A stretch of DNA of 64,000 nt from the NCBI RefSeq assembly GCF_963678975.1, contig NC_089272.1, forward strand, positions 23,262,200 to 23,326,199, written 5' to 3'. The translations under genes were made by a program, and so were the position numbers. The notes beneath the pieces are model-generated. The model made no database searches. It was not told the origin of the DNA and saw only the letters and a list, made by a program, of their open reading frames with translations. This document shows positions 11,727-24,734 of this stretch, piece after piece. This DNA is from Dysidea avara (taxonomy: Eukaryota; Porifera; Demospongiae; Dictyoceratida; Dysideidae). Every line of letters starts with the position of its first letter. The stretch's first letter is position 1.

Positions 11727-13196
11727 TCAAGCCTGCACATGATAGGACATTATGGTGGGTCTACTGCTGAACGATATTTGTTTCTGCATAATGCAAGTAG
11801 TTGTCACAAAGTAATGACCTTCGCCAAAGGTTTGTGCCACATACATCAATGTACCAGCTGAAACTTCTCTTTTGATCTTCCCACTATCATTGGATGGTGT
11901 GGTTTCAATGACACTTCCCTGTATACAAGCTTCACTAATGTTGTGATTGTATGTCAATACTTTCTGTCCACTTGCTGAAGCAATTGTATGAGGTTGACAT
12001 GAGCCAGTGTCTGGTTCATTTTAGAGCTTGCTAATGTGGATGACCCAGTACCAATGTCCTTCCAGTTATTTAATAAGTTCCTTTTATTGTCTATTTTTTG
12101 TACAACGTATCTGTCCTTCAACAAACAACTCTGCCACCATTGTATAATGACCTTGACCTTGTCAAATGCAACAGCTGATATAGTATGGCCATCACTATGT
12201 CTCACTGGTCCTAGGGTCTCAAACTCCTTATAGTCACAATGTACGTTTGTTTCTCACCATAGTCAATCATCCAGTCGTGACTTTTGTGTGTCTGCTTTCA
12301 ATCTCATTGTAGCAACAAAAATCTTATTACCTCCCTACATCTTTTTATTCTTTGGATCTCTTGGCACATAAATGTCCTTTGGTAGGCGTATGCTTTTGTT
12401 TTGGGCAGTCTTGAGCAAAATGTCCACCACACTGCGCAGATTAGTTATTTGTATTAATATGCTGTACCAATAGCTACTGTAGAACTAATTATCCAAACCA
12501 TCATTACCTTTGTCTGCTAAATGTATCTCTGAATCATCATCATCTTCTCTTTAGGATCTGCTTTGTGGACAAGAAGGTCGTTTGTATTTTGTAGCTGTTG
12601 ATCCACTTTAAAAGTTTAATTCATTTCTGGGCCAGTGACAAGTTGTCATCAGTCACTATTTGTGTCTAGTATTTTTACTTATATTCAATCATGGCAAAGA
12701 CAAACAATTAAATAGTGTTCTGATAGTAACCTCTTTCCTATACAATGTGAAATATGCTCACTATGCAACCTGTGGTCTTGTACTCAAAAAAACCTTTTCT
12801 TCTAGTGTGTAGTATGGTAATGAATTTATCATAGTACTGGTAGATTTCTTGTGCTTTGCATGTGCTGATCAAGAATTGCATGTCTTGTCTGAGTGTCTAC
12901 TTACAGTAGCATCTTTTGTCATTAGTGTAGAAGCTATGTACTATAGTGCCTGCAAGGTAATCTTTGGAGGACACTATTTGACTAAAATTTTCATCTAAAC
13001 TGACTGGTATAGCTGCTTTTAGTGACTGGAATGTAATTTGCTTTCTACCTGCAGATTGGAAGAGCTTGGTATTGTTAATCCTGCAAGTTACTTTGTTGGT
13101 GTTACATCTCTCCTTTATTTTACAGCAGTCCATACTTACCCAGTCAAAGTGTTGTGTTTGCAGATCAAAGCAAAACAAAACATTGTATACATCCAT
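11727..13196 (-). pseudogene. Decayed reverse-strand coding sequence of unknown family
   Basis: Read on the minus strand, 12420-11957 is mostly one frame: a segment with KDIYVPRDPKNKKM, a TAG, KIFVATMRLKADTQKSRLDD, two TGA codons, then a long stretch with HSDGHTISAVAFDKVKV and IIQWWQSCLLKDRYVV. A stop and frame change follow before SEACIQGSVIETTP and SAGTLMYVAQTFGEGHYFVT (11957-11727). Another open stretch at 13196-12897 (FQSLKAAIPVSLDENFSQIV) may be an upstream part. Base composition and residue use look coding. I do not recognise the family. At least three nonsense codons and one frameshift make it inactive. It could be a host gene copy or a transposon protein. Confidence 0.5.
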
Positions 13197-13629
13197 CCAT
13201 CATCAATCTGTTGTAGATGCTCTTTTACCTTCGTTATTGCCATCCTCGCATCATGCCATAATGTTAGCCACTGAAATGGGTTCTTCCAGTTGGCTAACTA
13301 CACTCCCTCTTTCTGAACATGGTTTTATTTTACACAAAGGGCCCTTTTGTAATGCTTTCTGTCTCCGATATGGCTAGCAACCACCATTACTACCTTCAAG
13401 CTGTGTGTGTAGCAAACAATTCTCAGTTGAGCATGCCTTTGAATGTCCTTGTGGAGGTTTACCTATAATACATCATAATGAACTAAGAGATATTTACTTG
13501 CTGGAGTTGCCAAGAGCAGATCGTAAGGATAAAAGAAGCAGAGTATTTCAACCATCTGTCACTTGAGTTGATTTTAATATGAGCTGGGCCATATGTCCTA
13601 AAATGATTACATGATGCCATGGATACAAT

Positions 13630-13895
13630 ACTAGATGAATTAAAAATTGGAAATTTTAAAATGGGGATCGCAGAAAAAAGCCACAAAACAAGAAGGGATC
13701 GCTGGGATGGTAATGTAAACCACAAATCCCTATTTTGACTCTCTGTCATAAATCTTTAGTTACATGCTCTGTCATTTTGAAGTGAGTAGAGATTTATGGT
13801 TTACATTACCACCCCAGCGATCCCTTCTTGTTTTGTGGCTTTTTTCTGCGATTCCTATTCCCATTTTAAAATTTCCAATTTTTAATTCATCTAGT
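13630..13895. mobile_element. Foldback element with about 95-bp inverted arms
   Basis: The left edge ACTAGATGAATTAAAAATTG and the right edge CAATTTTTAATTCATCTAGT are exact inverses. The arms continue through GGAAATTTTAAAATGGG, GCCACAAAACAAGAAGGGATC and GGTAATGTAAACC to within about 70 bp of each other with few mismatches. There is no coding content. This is a foldback-type non-autonomous DNA element. Confidence 0.85.
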
Positions 13896-13899
13896 TTGT

Positions 13900-15680
13900 G
13901 TACTTTTTTACTAATCCAGTAATAGCAAGAGTAAATAATGGAAGAGTTTTTTTTACTCTTGGTAATAGATTATGAGATTTCTTTTATTGATAATAAAGAC
14001 TGTTGTGAATAGTGCAATTTTGCATTCTGCATAGTAACGCTGTCAACATTTCAGTACACACATGAAACTGATCAAATTGCAATGTGCATACAGACTGAGA
14101 GTCTCCTAATATGAGCTACAATTTACATTACTGGTGCCTTTAATAGCTGTCAAATTCAGTGCAAGGATTGTAGTTATACACTTGACTGCATTATTAGAGT
14201 ATTTAAGTGACTGCTCTATTAGAGTATTTAATCCGCCCACGTACAATAATCACGGAGCAAAAAACCACCTTGCAACAAAGTCATTAGCCCAGATTAAGAT
14301 TCGTGGCCTATACTGAGTTTAATAAAGACAGATTCTATTAGCTACAAGCAGCGCACACCAAAAAACCTAACTTTGAGTGCAATCTTGTATGGCTTCTCGA
14401 GCGTAATGGCGTTTTGGCAAGCAGAAACTGTTTCCATCTGAAAACGAAATCAAAAATAGGTCATGGACACGCACAATGATCCATTCAGCAAGCCTTGCTA
14501 CTTTTTATCTCAGGATTCTCCTTGTAAACTTTGCTATGCCTGTGAAAGAATAATAATAATATTATTTATGAATAATAAGAATAATATTTATGAATAATAA
14601 GAATAATAATAATATGAACAAACTGGCATATTTCAGTCTGAAATACACATACTGTTTGCTTTTCACTTGGTACTTAGTACTGTACCTATACTCATTGCAA
14701 AGAACCACCAGAGGGTTGTTTTGAGTTGAAGGATGCTTTTCAAGGTGGTTTTTAGGTGTGCGTTCTATTAGGATTTTTGCAAAAAACATGGGCGATCCCT
14801 ATTATGAACCTATGAACAAACAGCTGCATGTACAGTAGCTGATCACTGTGAAAGATGGCAATGCCTTCAATAGAATAAAAATCCAATACCAGAATATAAT
14901 GGATATGCCAACAAGAACAAGTATAATTCCAGTGTGTGGTAGCAGACTGTAACAACGTATAGACACAACACTATAGTTTAAGGTATGTGAGACAGCAGCA
15001 ACAACAACCACACACAGCAGTTATCTGCCTAAGGGCACATTTTGTGTATGTTGTGTTTATTATCTTGCATGGGATGTAATTAGCTATGGCTGTGTTTATA
15101 CAGAAGTGTATGTCATTGATCTCACTCAATCCCGGCACTGAAACGTATCAAGTTGAGAGCTATATATATGCAAAAGACTTCGGGGAATGCCCCTGGAAGG
15201 CTTACTGCTTGGAAGGCTTACTGCTTGGCCTGTGGGAGTTCTGTGCTCCCTGTTGGGAGCCCTTGTAGTACACTTTGCTGGATTATGAACTGTGACTTCT
15301 GTGAGTTGCACGACTGAGCTGGGCACTGGGTCCTCCTGCCGCTGCACTTTGCAAAAGTGCCTCTGGATAAAAATGATGGATATCTTCTCCATCATCCTCC
15401 CATCTCCTCTTCCTAGAAGGCTCTGCTCCTGACATCTTATCAATGACTTCTCTGACTCGATCCTTTTAGAAGTCTTATCTAAGAATGCTGGACCAAAGAG
15501 CCAGCACGCGTGGGGCGATTATTGGAAGAAAGCTGCATTCTGGTTATACGTACTATGTATGAAATAGAAACTTTTGTATAGCTGCGAAGTGCTGCATTGT
15601 GTGTGCATAATGAGGAAATACCAATGTTAAATGAACAAATCTCACAAAATATAATTTTTGAAATTTTGAATTTTCTACAG
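13900..15680. other. Unassigned stretch with small repeats
   Basis: GACTGCTCTATTAGAGTA or a close variant occurs near 14180 and 14211. AAAAACCACCTTG near 14260 is inverted as CAAGGTGGTTTTT near 14741, which could mark another small element. 14550-14620 is an AATAATAAG-type low-complexity tract. A minus-strand ORF at 15443-15126 is unusually polar but matches nothing I know. No gene is supported. Confidence 0.4.
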
Positions 15681-15682
15681 CA

Positions 15683-15904
<222 letters not shown>

Positions 15905-16244
15905 ATACCTTAACTTGATATTGACTAAGGCAAAGGGTTTGGGTTTTTAAATTTTTAAAAATTTTTTTTAGTGTTTGATGGACAGGCGCTTTTGGCATAC
16001 CACAGTACATACATCACATGCAACATGGACTTACCTTTGTCCTCCTTTGTGCTTGCTGACAACTGAAGATGTCAATTTGTGGTAACAATATGGCTTCCCT
16101 ACTTTTGTAAATGGGAACTGTTCATTTTTCAGGGTGACTGGATCAATTGCACAGACCAGAGGAGGGTGGAAGCAATACAAGCGCTATCAAAATTTATAAC
16201 AGTTAATTGGACATTTTGCATAGTTTTGCTAAGATCAGTTCAAG

Positions 16245-17131
16245 ATGGCGGAATCCACTACTGGTAGCGATTATGAAGTGGAGGAGTCTGATGGCGATGT
16301 GTGGACATTTATAACAGTTCTAAGCAAGGGTATTACATTTGAATATGTTGTGCCAAGCTTCCCTGTAATTCGCGCAAAACTAATGGAGGTGAAGCTACAA
16401 TGGGTGAACTGTGGAGGAGACCTAGAAGTATTTGATGGTTTTACTAGCGATTGTGCAGTATTAGACCACACTCTACCTGCTACCCTTATAATTGAGGTGT
16501 ATTACATTTCATGTTATAATTATATGGACATAACTGTTTATCTTTTAGGCCAGTGAATTCTCTTGATCTGCTGTAGATGTTTCTTAGTATAACTTGTTTG
16601 GAGGTGACAAGGTTTTTTGTCTTGTGGAACTGGATTTGGGTGGGAGACTCAAGTACAACACCATCTGTCGATGGTTCAACATATAGTTTAGAATCACCAC
16701 TTGATGACAGCAGCTCAAAAGATGATGCAATTCCTGCAATTACTCATACAGTTATTTTTAAGTGTGTTGGGGTCACTAAGGAAAAGAGGTACCAGGATAC
16801 ATTGAAATATGCAAGGAAGAAACTAGACGATGGTATCAAACTGCCAGTCAAGTTTTAACCTGAACCAGACAATAAACATGACTCCAAGGCAATTGCTTTC
16901 ATGTGTCAAGATAATTCGGGCTGGCAACGAATCGGTTATGTTGTCAGTGAGATAACAGATGAGGTACACCGTGCAATTAATGATGGAAAGATACTAGATG
17001 TATCATTTGACTATATCAAGTACCATATCTACTTCAGTTCTCCTGGCTGGTATACTGGTATTCATATCACTCTAAATGGTGACTGGTCACTTAGTGTACA
17101 AAGGAGCCGTGCTACAACTTATTCAGTTTAA
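16245..17131 (+). pseudogene. HIRAN-like domain protein, broken by a nonsense codon
   Basis: A good start (CAAGATGGCGG) at 16245 opens a first exon MAESTTGSDYEVEESDGD... that runs to a GAG|GTGTAT donor near 16494. An open frame resumes by 16577 with a Ser/Asp-rich linker (LESPLDDSSSKDD). It then has KCVGVTKEKRYQDTL, KLPVKF, a TAA at 16856-16858, and in the same frame PEPDNKHDSKAIAF, WQRIGYVVSEITDEVHRAI and SPGWYTGIHITLNGDWS. The EPDNKHDSKAIAF...RIGYV pattern is that of HIRAN domains, which bind DNA ends in helicase/nuclease proteins. No helicase or nuclease part is present, so the role is unknown. A G-to-T change (GAA to TAA) would explain the stop. It is convergent with the minus-strand gene at 17174. 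Confidence 0.6.
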
Positions 17132-17173
17132 TTTACAATTTTATCAGTATCATTCAAGTTCAATTCTGATGTG

Positions 17174-20015
17174 TCATAGCATATGATGTTCATGAGTGCA
17201 TGGGTTGTGTGTAACAAGAGGAGGAGGGAGATTTATTGGGATATTGTGGAACTGTGCTCGAATGGAAGAGTCACCACGAACAGAAAAAGTTATTCTGTTA
17301 TTTTCCCCAAGTATTTCAAATCGAGGCAACTTCTTCAATTTTGCCTTCACTGGTTGGACACTAAATTCTGGCATCAAGTCTTCATAATAGCAGCTGTGTT
17401 TGGACGTATGATAGTAATAGTGGAGTTCTGGGTCCATTCTCTTTAAAAACTCCTCGGTTACTTTTCACCAACCATAAAACACCTAAAATGCAATATTATT
17501 GTGAATAGTAACCCAACCTGTGACATACCTCTTTCAATGTAAAGTCCTTCCCTACACAATCATGCAACAGACTAAAGAAACATTCAACATCGTCTGTGGT
17601 ACTTGCTCGAGGATGTTCAGTAGGCAAGCCATGTTCAGAATTAAACTGCTTTCTCCACTCTCTGGACTCAATGTTAGCCACAACAGCTACAAGTGTCTCC
17701 CTACTGAATCCTCTGACTCCACTGACACTCCTTAGATATACAATGTGATACAGGTAGTTCTATTGGACTGTATTTGTAGATGAATTGCTTATCGGTTAAC
17801 TTCTAACAAACTAAAATCTCTTAAGCCATCTTCTTTATGCCATGGCATAAGATCATCCAGGATATAGTTTAGTAATCCAGCATTTAACTCACTTCCCTGA
17901 TCATTGGTTAGTCCTCTCTCATCACAAGCTCGCCTCCAATTTCGTACATGCTTGAAGTATTCTGCTTCATGATGATACCCCTTATTCTCCATCCATAATA
18001 CAAGACCTGGGCTAAACAACCGTTCAGCGTCCTCCACACTTTGTTTGCGGATTCCAGACAGTGCAGGATATGTAAGTGACTGGATGGATCTCGGGTACAT
18101 GTAAATGCTTTTTGAAAGATATGCCTTGTGCATTGAAAACTTCTATTTGTTATTTATATTCCATTTGTGCCAGAATGGAGCGAAGCTTCTCAGCTCTTTT
18201 CTCATGCTTTCCTGAATACAGGATTTACAACATACAAAATACACTTAAGCACTGCACCTTCAATCCAACTGTGAATAGTATAGCCAGGAGGAACTGTTCT
18301 CAGCCACAGTCTTTCAATACCATCATCAACAGTGGTTCCTTGAGCATGCCAACTGTCAATTTCACCAAGTAATTCAGCACTGATGGCAGGATTGCACAGC
18401 TCAGCAGATATGTTCCTTCTTTGCTGCCTGCATTGATATTATATTTTATACAAATATTTTCTTTTATATTGTTATGCATAACACTCTTTTAACCAACTGT
18501 CTACCTTGTATATTGAATACACATACGTAGTTGTTTAATGAATGATTAATAGAGACTTACAAACAACAGTAACCATCTTGACCATTTTTTGGAAACCCAT
18601 GCGTGAGAATTTTGCTCTTGAATCAGCACGAATTTGGAAAACTGAGAGTGGCCGTGTATTCCCTTTTGTTCGAAGTGAGTTACACTCTCCGTCTGTTGTG
18701 AATCCTAGAAGTATATACAAATACAAAAATTTTCTGCATGTAAGATTTAAGTACATACCTGCAACATTCATTTTTCGTTTGACCATTTCAGTAATGATTT
18801 TATTGGCAAGTTCACGAATGTTAGCATCACTCACTCCTACATACGGGATACACCGTACAGGGAGAGCATAGGGCTTTCTCCTGCAGTCTTCAGTACTGAT
18901 AATGAAGGCTAGGATGTGTGTGGCTGGAGTGTGCTGATGTCATCTGACACCCTTAATGAAGCTAACTAATTTGTGGTGGAATGAGCACAACTGGGATGGT
19001 ATGTTATCTTCAGCACATTCTTCTACTTTGTTTATCAAAGAGGTGGTGTCCCTATGCAACTGCCTTCCATTTTCATTTAACTCAGTTAATTCCTTGACCT
19101 TCCATGACAGAATAATCAGATCTTTCTCTTTTTGCACATGAGACTGAAGTTTCTCTGAGTATGCATTGTTGAACTTGATTATCTCTACAAGGGATAACAC
19201 ATAGTAACAAATGGTAGTGAAACTACAACCACATACGAGACTGCAGGAATTTTAAATCCTTGTTTATTGTGTCCAAGACATTGGCAAGTTCCTGTACCAC
19301 ATTGTCTCCATGTAAACCAATATTCTCTGCAGTCTCCAGTCACTTTCTGTAGTCCTTGTATGTTTCTAATAGCAAGCCATCAGCCAGATCCACATCACCA
19401 CTCCACTCAAGCCTAGAAGATTCTTTTAACCCTTTATTTGTGTCGCAACCATCAGCCTTTAGCCACCACCAAGCATTTGGGTTATGCTGAACTGCTTCGT
19501 CTAGAACATTCAACTATGAAAAAGGGAAAAAATTATGAAGTTTTCACAACATATAGCCACATGAGCATACAGTTTAGGCATATACCTGTATCTGAGGATC
19601 TAGTGTTGTTCTACATGTAGTTATAATAGACCTCCTCTCAGAAATTGCTGGTACATTGACTAGAGCCTATAAATGTACCATATCACATAGTAGCAATATC
19701 ATTGTTGAAACACTGCCATACTTCCATGGTCCTTTGCTTGCATGGTACAGAAGTAGTTGCTCCTTTGAAGAACTTCCTTTTTCTCTAGTTGCACACCATA
19801 TAGGTCCACGATGTAGTTTGATTCATTTTTCACCGAAGTTACAATACATGGTCTGTAACCATTGACAGTAATCAGTTGGACAAGTGACCTAATGGTACAG
19901 TTGATATTAACCAATTTATGCCAATTTTACCTGCTGTAAGTTGTCAAAGTCAAAAAACTGAGCTGCGTATTCCACCAGACCCATAGGCATGCGTGTAATG
20001 GGAAACCTTGAGTCT
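17174..20015 (-). pseudogene. Multi-exon gene of an uncharacterised invertebrate family, broken
   Basis: Exons in transcription order are approximately: 20015-19925 (FPITRMPMGLVEYAAQFFDF); 19520-19240 (NPNAWWWLKADGCDTNKGLK, LEWSGDVDLADG); 19195-18775 (KPYALPVRCIPYVGVSDANI); 18707-18558 (FTTDGECNSLRTKGNTRPLS); 18420-18235 (TTVDDGIERLWLRTVPPGYT); 18215-17790 (FSPGLVLWMENKGYHHEAEY, NYILDDLMPWHKE); 17735-17530 (GVRGFSRETLVAVVANIESR, STTDDVECFFSLLHD); 17450-17174 (MDPELHYYYHTSKHSCYYED). Borders follow GT/AG. The motifs look like a multicopy family of uncharacterised cnidarian and sponge proteins, recalled from memory rather than searched. In-frame TGA codons lie at 19342-19340 and 18942-18940, and the frame changes near 18100. 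The function is unknown; multicopy status may mean mobility. Confidence 0.6.
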
Positions 20016-20019
20016 TTAT

Positions 20020-20960
20020 TATACTTGTGGTTAGTTAGTACCATTATAATGTGTGTTCTTGGATGTAAGACACAGCATCATTTTAATTGTTCCTACCTAC
20101 ACAGGTTTATGACTCATGCCACCATATGTCGGAACAATCAAGTGATCTACTGGAATCATACAATGTAAGTTTTATAACATCCAGGTAATTGCATGAATCT
20201 TTCTTATGTGTATTTTCTTGCACTACAATACGATAGTACTGTATATTAGGAATCATAGAAGTTTGGACATTCTCACTAACCATAAACCAGCCTTACAATA
20301 CCTTCATACTGTCTTGGTGGTATAGCCAAGCCCAAAAGTTCTTTCAATGCAACCAAAAATGCATCCAATAAGTTACTACGAATACTACTCTTTTTATTAG
20401 GTAAAAATTTCTGCTTGCGTACTTACTAATTCCTTCAGACAACTTCATTTCTCAGCAAGTAATCATAAGGCACACATTTAGATGTTACGGCAAGACAATG
20501 GCTATTTGTTCTTTTGAGGCAGCATGTGAGGGGCTATCACCAGTCATAATGCATATATATTAAGTCTAGATCCAGTTTTCTTGACTGTGTGACTTTAAGG
20601 GTTACTCTTTTAAATGAATCTATAAAGAAGGCATTAAAAACCTTAGAATACTTAACTACGTAAGTTTTAAAATAATTTGCTACCTGCAGTTATCTATCTT
20701 GTGTGCAATTTTCTGCAAGATTTTTGCTAGGCTTATAACTATCAACAGGTTGTAACATACTAACCCTGACTGGTATTTCATTGCTTAAAACATGTCAGTA
20801 CACGCATTCTATATCTTATTGACCTACATTCAGCATTTTAATTCCCTCCATGATGCCTTTTTAGAAGCATTTTGTTAAAATGGGCATGTTGGTTTAAGGG
20901 TTGAATGCTAAATTCTACATCAATGTATAAAGAAGATGTGTGCCAACTTTTATTCTATTA
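20020..20960. other. Nothing recognised
   Basis: AT-rich with no convincing ORF. It could contain the 5' exons and promoter of the minus-strand gene ending at 17174, but I could not place them. From about 20580 to 20960 the sequence resembles the leader preceding module B copies 1 and 2 (for example GGTTACTCTTTTAAATGAAT and the acceptor region). Confidence 0.4.
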
Positions 20961-20963
20961 CAG

Positions 20964-21098
20964 ATCTCATCTACTGATACTGTATCTCACTATAAAGTGC
21001 CAGCTAAGGATTACCCTAGCCACTACTGTAGAAGAAATTTCCTGTCACAAGAGAGTGCAGCCACTACAGATTGGAAGGGCCACCATCTACTACACAAG
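20964..21098 (+). other. Exon-like module B, copy 3 (open frame throughout)
   Basis: A 135-bp block between the acceptor-like TTTTATTCTATTACAG and the donor-like GTATTG. It is open in one frame across its length: ISSTDTVSHYKVPAKDYPSH, then CRRNFLSQESAATTDWKGHH. The length is a multiple of three. The start and the 3' end (CTACTACACAAG) match the copies at 4045 and 4673, 16 kb away on the same strand. No protein family is recognised. Confidence 0.45.
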
Positions 21099-21278
21099 GT
21101 ATTGTATAAGCTGCCATCACGTGAGCTATATATTTGTCTCCTAAATGAGTTAGACAAATATATACCTCACACTTAAAGGGCAGAAGATACATATATAATG
21201 CCACACCACCTTCACATCTATATACAGAAATAAGCCACATATATACATGTATAAAGTAACATGATAATAAATATCAAT

Positions 21279-21570
21279 TCCAAAAGGATAATGCCACCTA
21301 TGGCCATCCAACATGTATAGTGTATAATGTCCTCTGACTGAAAAGATAATGCCACCCACGGCCATCCAACATGTATAGTGTATAATGTCCTCTGACTGAA
21401 AAGATAATGCCACCCACGGCCATCCAACATGTATAGTGTATAATGTCCTCTGACTGAAAAGATAATGCCACCCACGGCCATCCTACATGTATAGTGTATA
21501 ATATCCTCTGACTGAAAAGATAATGCCACCCATGGCCATCCAACATGTACTGTGTATAAATATCCTCTGA
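21279..21570. repeat. 58-bp tandem repeat, five copies
   Basis: The unit contains AAGATAATGCCACCCACGG, CCATCCAACATGTATAGTG and TATAATGTCCTCTGACTG. Copies differ by a few substitutions, with the outer ones most diverged. Long minus-strand ORFs across the array are a by-product of the repeat and not genes. Confidence 0.9.
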
Positions 21571-21599
21571 CCAACGGTATAAGTATGTTACATAATATG

Positions 21600-23590
21600 T
21601 ATATATTTCATAAGTGTACAGCACATACACACACAAAAACAAACAAGTCTAACATCTTACTCTGCAACTGGATGAAGGGCCCAGTAGCAGAGGACAGTCT
21701 TTGCATTATATCTCCAAAGGATCGAATATGGAGAGTTGTTGGATCAATATTGTATTTCATAAGTTATAATGAACTTGCCGTATAGTATATAAAATGTAAA
21801 TTAGCTGTTAAATATATCAAAAGGGACAATATAGATCATCATTGTAACCTCAAGCAAATATGTCCTGTGTGATCCTCTACTTCATGTAGTCGCCACCCAA
21901 CCAATATAATAATGTACAAACTGCAGTGTACGTACCATTCAATATGGCTCCCACCTTTATCATGCCACTAACCAAAGTTTATTAAACTAACATTAATCAT
22001 AAACTATAAAAAAACTGTCATATCATTAGCTCCCACCTGGGACAACTAATGAATGATTATGGACCATGTATATTGCTAGCAGCAAGTAATACTTGTCTGC
22101 ATAATTATTTCACAACTATATAAATTTCTTATTATAGGTAGACTATCACTGTGACAACTGCATTTATTCCTTATGAATGTAATAATTGTGGTATAAAATA
22201 GATGATATACCCATATAAACAAAATGTTCATTACACCGATCATGAAGTACCCAGGTTTGCAGATAACCTTTGGGCTTAGCCCACCAAACACAAACCTTGT
22301 CACCACCAACCAACTACCTTGTGTGTTGCCACCATCCCTGTTTTTCCACCACCTTCAGTTGTCCGTTACCCCAACCCAGATCCCATAACTAACAGAGCAA
22401 AACATTTCATTATGTGGATTACACCAAATATGAGCTCAAGTCTACATTTTCACATCAAAGCAGTATACACTGCATGGATCCAACATTGACACACATTTAA
22501 AGTTGTGGCACTTATTTTAATTCTGTCATGTAAGATCATCATCACACCATAGTATAGTGATATAGCCGATCAAGTGTTGGGAAGTTTATAGTTTTAAGTA
22601 CAGATCAGTACCAAACATTACCCTTAGTGTACTGTGTCCCAATCTTAAATCCTCACTTGGTAAAAGACATAGAATAGATGCAGGACTATAATGGAGTGAT
22701 TTACGAGAAAAAAAACAATCTCACTTACTAGATTAACACTGGAGAGAAAGTGGATATAGACATGGTCAAAGATCTTTGGCCTATTATCATTTATTTAACA
22801 ACCTTAACTTGCTACACTACAATTGGCAATTTGATGGTAACAACTATAATAGTATTTGGCTCCCACCTGCATGGGTCAAAAGTGATCATTGACCACAGGC
22901 CAAGTATTCATGTCCTGTATACCACTACTACCAGCAAGTGAAACTCTGCTCTGCAAGCTGGCATGCAATTATTGTACAAATTCCTTACATAAATAAATCA
23001 CTGCAGAACCTTCTGCGGTGTATACACATAGCTGTGTACTAAACCAAAAGGGGTTATTGAAAATTTACTTAACAATAGTTTGCTTTCAACTCCCACCAGC
23101 CAAAGCATGTTTTATTACAAGTAATATAAGTAGTTATTACAACCTATTGTTAATAGTATTAATCATGTAGTGTTTCAGATGGTAGCATCACAACCTTGAG
23201 TGGTACTGTTGAGTAACAACAGGTTCTTACAAGATTATTCTCCATATATTTGCTGTGACTTTACCTTAATGTACTTAATACATGTACACATCTGTAGCTG
23301 TGTACATACCTCTAGGTCAGCAATGATATGCTTAGGTAAACATTATATGCTGCAATTAATAATGGTTATGTTCCTTATAAGGAGCAGTAAAAAATGTTAT
23401 ATATCCTTGGTATTAAACAATCAAATGATAGCAGTTACTTTTACTGCACAAACTGTATATATTGTATTATGGTCTCACCATACAATCAAATCAGCTTGTC
23501 GAAATCTTTAAAAAAAAAGAAATACAAAGACCTGTCATACTTACATCCCACAGTATACATCATCATTATTGACAATACAAAAAATGTATT
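21600..23590. other. No gene recognised
   Basis: AT-rich sequence. The word GCTCCCACCT or a close variant appears near 21947, 22030 and 22860, and its inverse AGGTGGGAGCC near 31122. This hints at a shared low-copy repeat but no boundaries can be set. No coding stretch is supported. Confidence 0.4.
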
Positions 23591-23639
23591 AAAGATTTGT
23601 GACAATAATGTTACATCAACAATATGTGGATATCCATCA

Positions 23640-24330
23640 TTACAACATAAATTATACTTGCAACAAAGCAGTTGGTCCAGATGGAATTCCTCCTAGATTA
23701 TTGAATGAAACAGTGTACGAAATAATGTTACTGCTTACCTTCATCGATCTTTCAGTCTTTACACCAAGGCAAATTCCATTGAGATTGAAAAGCAGCACAT
23801 CATGGCATTCTACAAATAAAATAAATAGAGCAGATCCTTGTGGGAACACATCATTTGTATTTCTTTATTTATACTCACTAGTCCAACCGCAACATCCAGA
23901 ACACAAATTAACATGCTTTTCACACGGATCCAAAACAATTGATAGTTTCCCATTGAAAATTATGTACTGGATACCACTTTACTTTTATACTGGATAAAAA
24001 TTTGACAAACTGTTTAGTCAGTTCTACTTGAAGGCAAAACACCGTTACTAGCACTACTTCTACTCCTCATCTGTGTAAATGATATACCATGTCAATGACA
24101 TGTGGAAGTGGGCAAATGAAGCTTTATCCGTCTAAATGTATCCATTTACCTATAAAAGAAAAAAAAAAGACCTACATAAACATTATCAATCCATGGTCAG
24201 CGGATACAGCAAAATACATCTGATTGATGAGGACTTGTCTTGGAAGGAACACAATATTTGTAGCAAAGCCATTCCTACATTCATTGGAAAATGTGAAGAT
24301 GGTTTATCCTCATACCTATTCTCTGTGAAC
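23640..24330 (+). pseudogene. Non-LTR retrotransposon reverse transcriptase remnant 1
   Basis: NKAVGPDGIPPRLLNETVYE at about 23660-23720 is the conserved KAxGPDxIPxxLLK block at the start of LINE-type reverse transcriptases. Near 24050-24100 a frame-shifted ICVNDIP matches the (L)FxxxINDLP block, and near 24180-24270 HLIDEDLSWKEHN resembles the DLSWxxHI block. The order is correct for one decayed element. Stops and frame changes are frequent, and the catalytic YADD block is not seen. Confidence 0.65.
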
Positions 24331-24734
24331 TAATTTGCATATATAATTATTTGTGTACTTATACTCTTTTAATCAGTTCTACACAGTAAATTACTATACA
24401 ACTCAATTCATAAGGCACTCACAGTAGTCATACTCTGGATCTTGTGGTTTCAGTCATACCAGAAATGTTTGATTACAAGGCTAAAATGCAGAGGTGCCTT
24501 TGACAGACTAAGGAATCATCACTTCCAACAGAAATTCTATAACTGTTGAGACAAACTGGGTAGACTTTGAACACTATTATACAGGGAAGAAAAAAAGAGA
24601 TCATGTTGGTGTCATCTGATAATAGTAAACCTCTAACTGACAACTTTGACAAAGCAGTTGTCAATATCCAATTAGTTGCTTTCATCATTCACAAATGAAA
24701 ATGTAAATTCTCATTAAATGACTTAAATACACTA

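Noticed and set aside
21150-21642. Overlapping minus-strand ORFs with repeated VGWPWVALSFQSED-like segments
   Set aside because: Read through the 58-bp tandem repeat; several frames are equally open and none has coding features.
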